DNA of 64,000 nucleotides from Malus domestica (lineage: Eukaryota > Streptophyta > Magnoliopsida > Rosales > Rosaceae), in the NCBI RefSeq assembly GCF_042453785.1, contig NC_091670.1, positions 40,249,501 to 40,313,500 of the forward strand, written 5' to 3'. Each line of letters begins with the position of its first letter. Positions within the stretch are counted from its first letter, which is position 1. Positions 58,484 to 64,000 of this stretch are shown in pieces. The notes beneath the pieces were generated by a model, which searched no databases, was not told the DNA's origin, and saw only the letters and a program-made list of their open reading frames with translations. The position numbers were made by a program, and so were the translations under genes.

Positions 58484-60329
58484 TGGCGAGCCTCATCCCA
58501 AAGTGCATGCTTCTCTGCCAAAGAAAAAGAGTCTACCAGAGTTAGATATTCTTTCATGATCAATTTTCTAAATAGCGGGTGGTCTGCTGGAAGGCCTTTT
58601 TGGAAGGCTGCTCTAGCTATTGAGTCGCTGCATCCGACTATCATTGCCTTCTCTGTTTTGAATCTCTTCACATAGTCACGAAGTGACTCCTTTGGGTTCT
58701 TTTTTACGTCAAACAAATGGTCGGACTTCTTTTTGATCGAGCAATAAGATGAATATTCTTTGGTGAAAACCAAAGAAAGTTCGTAGAAATTCTAGATAGA
58801 TTGTGGCGGCAGGGTGTAGAACCAATCTTGTGCCTCGCCTTCATAGTGGTGGCGAATATCTTGCACATGAGATCATCGTTGTTTCGATAAAGGATCATTG
58901 TGCTTCGGTAGCGCTTTAAGTGTCTCTTCGGGTCTTCATCCCCTTTGAAAGATATGAAATGTTGCATACTGAACTCGCATGGAGGCTCTGCCAGCTCGAT
59001 CTCATCCGTGAAGGGTGACCTGCTTATGTTGGTCATGTTCCGTCGTAGTGCCTCGTCGGTGACCTTGTTGCGTTAGAAATCATGCAATCGCTTGATTAAA
59101 AGTCTCTCTACTTCTTCCTGAATTTTCATTTGTTAGGGTAGCAGAGCTCTCGGCTGCCCCTAGCCATAACTTACTGGTCTAGGATGCTCTTCCATGTGTT
59201 TGGCTCGTCTATACCGTGGATGCAGTGTATGTGGTGCGGTCCTAGTAGGTGAGCGAGTTCTTCGCAGGCTGCTAGTTGAACTTGAGCTGGATTGAGTGAC
59301 TACTTCTCTCCGTCCGTCGTGCTGCCTACTCCAATGTGAGGTGAAAGATGCTCCTTGCAGGCTTAGCCACGAATGAACACTTTACCTGGAAGGTTGCTCA
59401 TGTTGACTATCAGAGTATGACCCTAACCGTGAATGTATATTCACCCGTGGGCTTAGTCGAGAGTGCACGCTCCTCCGCGCGCTAAGACGAGAGTATACGT
59501 TATCTCGGGAGCCCAATTGGGAGTGTACACTGCCCGAACGCTCGGCTCGTGGCTGGTCGAGTGGCTGCTTGCCGAAACGCTGCGGGAAAGGTTCGTCTGC
59601 CCTTGTCCTACTTCGGGATACCTTGTTTGGGGCACGTTGGATTCTGGTGCATTGCAAAAGTTGATTCACCAAGGTTGTCTGTTGTGCAAGGGTGCTCGTA
59701 AACGCTACGACTTGTCGAGACAAGTGTTGTTCGTCATTTGGATTGGAATAGCTTGGAAGGAATGTGCCTTCTTGGGCAGTGGAAGGGTGGTAGACTCCGG
59801 GCTCGAGATTTGAGTTGGGAAATGTCAAATCTACGAAAAAATGTGGTGAGAATGCCCCCGGCTCGATGGTAGGTCCGGATGGTTGAGATAGTCTTGGGCC
59901 GACTTGGGCTGCTTGGAAAGCCACGGGAGCAGGCTGGGCCACGAGAGTGAGCTGCTCGGCAGGAGTAGGCTGGGCTACGAGAGTGGGCTGCTCGGCAGGA
60001 GCAAACTGCTTGGAGTGTGATGCACATGGGTGCGAGGCTTGGGCTCGGCTTGGTAACACATTGAGTTCGGGTTTGGCTTGGAGTGACATGACTTGGGCCG
60101 TGGCCTTGGTGTCGTGAGCCTTGGATGGCACGGCTCGGGCAGTGGTAGCTGTGCCATGGACCTCGCCGCGGGTAGTGGTGACCGTGATGGCCACCGCGGT
60201 GGTTGCCATGGTGGAGCCCCGTAGTGATGGTGCCGCTCCTATGATCACATTTAGCCTCGTGGATCGTCGTGGTCCCATTTCTTGAATATTAGAATTTTCA
60301 CTTATGGAATTTTCTAAATTTCTAGCCAT
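58438..60329 (-). pseudogene. gag gene of the gypsy element (broken)
   Basis: A start at 60,329 (MARNLENSISENSN) heads about 315 codons of a Gln/Pro/Ala-rich, arginine-rich N-terminal region ending near 59,382. After a frame break the capsid-like Retrotrans_gag domain follows: FISFKGDEDPKRHLKRYRST (59,036-58,704), then ESLRDYVKRFKTEKAMI and AFQKGLPADHPLF (58,773-58,438). The longer frame to 60,530 only adds sequence overlapping the LTR and leader. No CCHC knuckle or protease is seen because the deletion runs from here into RT. Confidence 0.8.
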
Positions 60330-60493
60330 TATATTTTTCTTATACGTTTTATCAAAGAACCTTTGCAAATAAAAAATTCTAATAATAAGAACGTATGAAA
60401 AAATATTCAAATGGACTAGAAAATAGAGAAAAACCTTTTTATGCGAGAGTCTTCTACGAGTATAGATCTCAACTCTCAATGAAAGCACCAATT

Positions 60494-61251
60494 TGTGGAT
60501 GCAAATTTCTTCCTCCTTGATCCTAGACAATTTTGCACCTACAAAACAATTAACACCTTAGGTTAAGGCCAAGAGCCTCACACGCCCACGATGAATGGGG
60601 GGGCTTTGGCCGAAGAACCTCTGATGCCAAAGTTAGAATTTAGAGAGATAGAGTGTTCAGAGAATTTTGAGATTTTTGCCAAAGTGTTGGAATGGATTTT
60701 TGGTGAGAATGGGATCACTTTTATAGGGATAGGAAGTGGCCGGCCTAGCTAGGGTTTTTGGGTTTAATTTAGGTTTAATTAGTCAATTTATTTGGCTAAT
60801 TAAACCCTAAAGAATAAATTGGTGGTTACAAAATTGATTATTTGTATAAATGGGGTAATAAAATGGAGAAAGGTGAAAAAGGTTAGGAAAAGGGAGGTGG
60901 CCGGCTTCTTAGTGGTTTTAGGTGTGAGTGGGTGTTTTAATTGATAATTAAGGGATTCATTAGGTAATTAATCAATTTTTAGGGAATATGAAAGGAAAAT
61001 ATTATTTAGCTAATTGATTAGCTAAATAATGGAATACAAAATATATAGAACAAATTAGGTATTAGGAATTACCTTATAGAAAGGATTTGATGAAATAAGC
61101 TTTAAATTGTTACCTATTTTGGGCACTTTTGACTTGGTTGAGGATGATTGTCTGCCGCTCACGCGTAGGAATCTCGATATGCCTCAAGGGTATTTTTGTT
61201 CTCTTTTACCCAAAAATCCACGTGTCGCCTTGTGATTATTTTGGCTCCACA
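60494..61251 (-). repeat. 5' LTR of the gypsy element
   Basis: 758 bp. On the minus strand it is followed by the primer-binding site at about 60,475-60,492. Confidence 0.88.
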
Positions 61252-61411
61252 ACAACCACGTCAGCATTTAACAGACCAATGGATGGAAAATCTAACGGAG
61301 GTATTATTTTGAAATAAAATAACAAGTGAGGTATGAAAGTGAAATGTTTTAAAGATGTTGTATGGGGTTGTAATAGACCTCAAACTTGAGGGGGTCCTAT
61401 GTAATTTACCT

Positions 61412-62355
61412 ATTTTTATGTTAATTATGAATAGGTCAATCATGTAGAACCAAATTAAAAGCTAACATCAATAACAACTACCAGAGACAAAAGCTCTAAT
61501 CAATGCTTCGGAAACATAGTCTTGTATCTCTAGGTGTAATGATATAATTTGTTGGAAACTTAAAAGAAAATTGGTGATTTTGTATATAATCGATAAAAAG
61601 TTATAATAGTGACAATATATCAGTAATATTTATGTTAATTAGGAATAGGTCAATCATGTATTTAATACTTACATGCATTTAAAATAAACACCTTATCAAT
61701 GTTTTTTTAACTGTGCTCAGTTTTTCTCCTTCGCTTTGGTTTTGTTCTATTGGATTTTTCAACTATCATTAATTGTGAACATAACTGATCATTGAGACAC
61801 AAACATCCAAGGGAGAGTACCGTGGAACAAAATGTGGATATCTTTATACATTGTATGGTAGTAAACCATCATAAACACCATAATAATGTAGAAACGCTCT
61901 TGGGGTACCTTTGGATGATAACTCATGTATTTGTTGCCCTACGTAAAGATGGCTAATGATAATGGAAGTCTAATTTTCTCATCCCAATCTCTCCTGTCTC
62001 TCTTGTTCTCTTTTCTCTATAGTTTATTTCCAACAAGTTGTGTTATTTTTTTTTTTTAGTATTGTTAAGCAACCAATAGATTTTAATTAGCAGTCTTTGT
62101 TTTTTTCTTTTATATTTTTAATCAATTTCAGTTGCTTATCCGTTCTAGCAAATTGAGCTCTTTTACAGCAATTTTTTTCTTTAAATGAAATTATTATTAT
62201 TAAAAGAGTGAGAAAATTCGAAATTATTACAACAATTTAAAAAAAAGAAGTTTCGAATCATAAACACAGAGGGAGTTTACAACATTTTAATTAAGAAATT
62301 AGGCTTCAGCTCAACTCATCTTTGCAACGTCGGTTCCACTTCACATCAACATGCA
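61412..62355. other. Block B right end
   Basis: Begins with TSD ATTTTTATG, then the second unit of the roughly 200-bp tandem pair, the copia-like remnant (equivalent of 25,618-26,304) and the terminal piece equivalent to 28,150-28,230. It is the empty site for the MITE at 26,305 and the hAT-split MITE. No gene. Confidence 0.7.
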
Positions 62356-63471
62356 ATGTTTCAGAAGGTCACGCGGTTTTGGGGTTGTTGTGTACCAATA
62401 ATATTATATATATATAAATTAGGATTGAAGGATACACGCATTTTGTAGAGCTTATTTTGTTATGTATTTTAATGATTTAAATGCTTACGTTTTTCTTCAC
62501 TACAAATGAGTGAATTAATGATTTTAGAATTTGTCTAATTTTTTACATTGATTATTTATGAATATTGAATTGAAATATAGACGATTCAAAAATCGTTGAT
62601 ATACATTACAAAATGAACTCCACAAAATAAGCGTCAAAATATGTATATAAAATGGACAGCGTGAAAGGCTTGGAAATTGGAATAGGTTTGAAAATTGTGC
62701 TTTTTGTAGCAAATTGTAGCAAAGTTTGCTTGGACTTTCACAACCGTATAAATTATGCCGCAGCACTCTCTATTTTCTCTCTCGCTCTATATCGTGGTCC
62801 CTCTCTCTCGCCGTCCTCGATTGCTCGAACTCACTATCCTTTATTGCTCGAACTCACCGTCCTCAATTGCTCGAACCCACTGTCCTTTATTGCTCGAACT
62901 CACTGTCTCCAACTTCCTCTGTTTGGTTCCCGATGAAGATGGTAAAACAGTAGGGGCAAGAAATTATGACAATGTTAGATTTGCATATTAATCTGGTAGG
63001 GCTACAATTCTCCAATCCACACCCCTTCCATCTATGCTAGTGTTTGTACCCAATATTAGATATCCGGTCTGTGCAATCGAGATCGTTGAATGAGAAAAAT
63101 TCTAAGCCGTGGGATCAAATATAATGATGTGGATTAAATAAGAAAAATTTAAATGTTTATCTTGGTTGAATTACCATGATAATATTGTGGAATTATCTTC
63201 TGCATAACGGGATAGCGAGAAAAGTCCAAGGGTGTAGGGAAGTTGTGTGGCTGACTACCGCTTTTTTTTATGGTGTCATTAGTAGAGTAATATCACACTT
63301 AACATTTATTTGTACCATCTCTCTAATAAAGATAAAGACCATCAATGCATAAATAATGATACAAATATATAATAAGAGTATCATATTTGTAACTAGAATA
63401 GGAGAAGAAAGACTTCAAGATGGGGTCAGCCAAATAATTAGCGTCAGGATAAAAATATGAGTAATGATATT
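62356..63471. repeat. Start of a third, PPO-less unit
   Basis: First about 45 bases (cagaaggtcacgcggttttg) match the end of the 144-bp repeat that lies upstream of PPO. Then 62,405-62,757 equals 8380-8820 and 62,757-63,471 equals 11,995-12,950. The PPO gene expected before this point is missing. Confidence 0.75.
62805..62910. repeat. Minisatellite: ttgctcgaactcac units
   Basis: About four units of 29-30 bp (attgctcgaactcactgtcc); block A has a single unit at about 12,061. ORFs in three frames here exist only because the repeat lacks stops. Confidence 0.9.
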
Positions 63472-64000
63472 TGTAAACATCGAAATTTCGGTAAATAAAT
63501 GTTGACCGATAAATCAAAGTTTCAACGCTCATGTATTACATAAATTTTACACGTAGCGTATGTCTAAACAAAAAATCGAAATAAGTTGGAAAAGTCATCA
63601 AACAGGACACATGTCAACACCTGGCAGAAACGACTTATTTCATCTGGAATATTATATTCAAAATTAGGCATTGGAAAATTCTATAAATAGAAGCCAATTT
63701 CATTCATTTGAAGGAACCAAAATCATTAGGCAAAATTCTTGAAGCTCTGAAGCTCTGAAACTCCGAAACTCTCAAGCATCCAGGTTCCCGAAGAATCAAG
63801 AAAGCTCTCTTCGTTCTTCGTTCTTCGTTCATCGTTCATCCTAAGATCAAGCTCCAACGGCCCTTTAGATCAACAATCATCCACTAATTCAAGATCAAGC
63901 CCCGACGGCCCTTGAAGAAAGTGTTCTTCATTCTTCGTTCATCGTTCTTCCAAGATCAAGCCCCAACGGCCCTTTGGATTAACAATCATCCACCAATTCA
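63472..64000. mobile_element. LTR of the 18,739 family, cut by window end
   Basis: Begins TGTAAACATCGAAATTTCGG and follows 18,739-19,270 into the aagatcaagccccgacggcc tandem repeats. Whether it is a solo LTR or the 5' LTR of a longer element cannot be seen. Confidence 0.88.

Larger units (their letters stand above)
53036..61251 (-). mobile_element. Decayed Ty3/gypsy element, probably Tat lineage
   Basis: LTRs at 53,036-53,804 and 60,494-61,251 (plus strand TGTAGATGCAAATTTC...TTTTGGCTCCACA). Inside the right LTR the minus strand reads ttggtgctttcattgagag (primer-binding site); inside the left LTR it reads aggtgtgggggcat (polypurine tract). Both give minus-strand orientation. Order is gag, a remnant of RT, RNase H, integrase, then a spacer with an antisense ORF; that order and the antisense ORF suggest Tat/Retand. 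Every coding part is broken and the RT core is missing. No clean TSD is seen. Confidence 0.85.
49466..61411. mobile_element. Pack-MULE, 9-bp TSD ATTTTTATG, with nested LTR elements
   Basis: Ends GGGTAAATTACATAGG and CCTATGTAATTTACC are inverted and continue into ccccatacaacatctttaaa and its complement; ATTTTTATG flanks both sides. Block A has no MULE at this point, only its own different LTR insertion nearby. It is the same family as the MULE at 41,196-46,221. After removing the solo LTR (49,632-51,923) and the gypsy element (53,036-61,251), about 1.4 kb remains. That remainder holds a host gene fragment at about 52,200-52,500 and an inverted repeat. No transposase. Confidence 0.9.

Overview
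The window is plant nuclear DNA, most likely from a Rosaceae species of the apple/pear group. The only intact protein-coding genes are two intronless polyphenol oxidase (PPO) genes that look like Maleae PPOs, and the rest is AT-rich and packed with nested plant transposons. The species call is inference; I could run no search.

Layout. Two paralogous blocks lie head to tail: block A (about 1-28,230) and block B (about 35,800-62,360). Each holds one minus-strand PPO gene (5513-7345 and 37641-39473), the same flanking MITEs, the same piece of chloroplast ycf1 (a nuclear plastid insertion) and the same low-copy spacer. A third, PPO-less unit seems to begin near 62,356: sequence that follows PPO in block A (8380-8820, then 11,995-12,950) reappears at 62,405-63,471, directly after the end of block B. 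A 98-bp scrap of a further PPO 5' coding end sits at 8240-8337. The blocks are separated by a 7.5-kb spacer (28,231-35,800) with two hAT derivatives and some possible exons, but no recognised gene.

Because the blocks align, each block gives the empty site for insertions in the other, so many insertion ends and target-site duplications (TSDs) can be read directly. Block A gained solo LTRs or LTR-type insertions at 1609-5129 (with 2801-5104 nested in it), 14,119-17,526, 18,739-19,766 and 22,058-25,612 (with a solo LTR and an hAT nested in it), plus several MITEs. Block B gained three Mutator-like (MULE) insertions. Two of them (40,423-41,186 and 41,196-46,221) share one TTAATTAA(A) target. The third (49,466-61,411) is a Pack-MULE carrying a fragment of an OSCA/CSC1-like channel gene.

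Two LTR retrotransposons are nested inside these MULEs. The one at 42,078-46,151 has paired LTRs, a primer-binding site and a perfect 5-bp TSD but no gag or pol. In their place it carries pieces of several unrelated host genes: a J-domain (ARG1/ARL-like) gene, a SWIB/MDM2 gene, a nepenthesin-type aspartic protease and probably an RRP6-like exosome nuclease. This gene-collecting non-autonomous retrotransposon is the most unusual object in the window. The one at 53,036-61,251 is a decayed Ty3/gypsy element, probably of the Tat lineage. It has gag fused by deletion to the end of reverse transcriptase, a mutated integrase and an antisense ORF.

The two PPOs are plastid catechol oxidases (thylakoid lumen, copper type 3) that drive tissue browning and defence. 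They appear to be functional paralogues; nothing else in the window seems to work with them.
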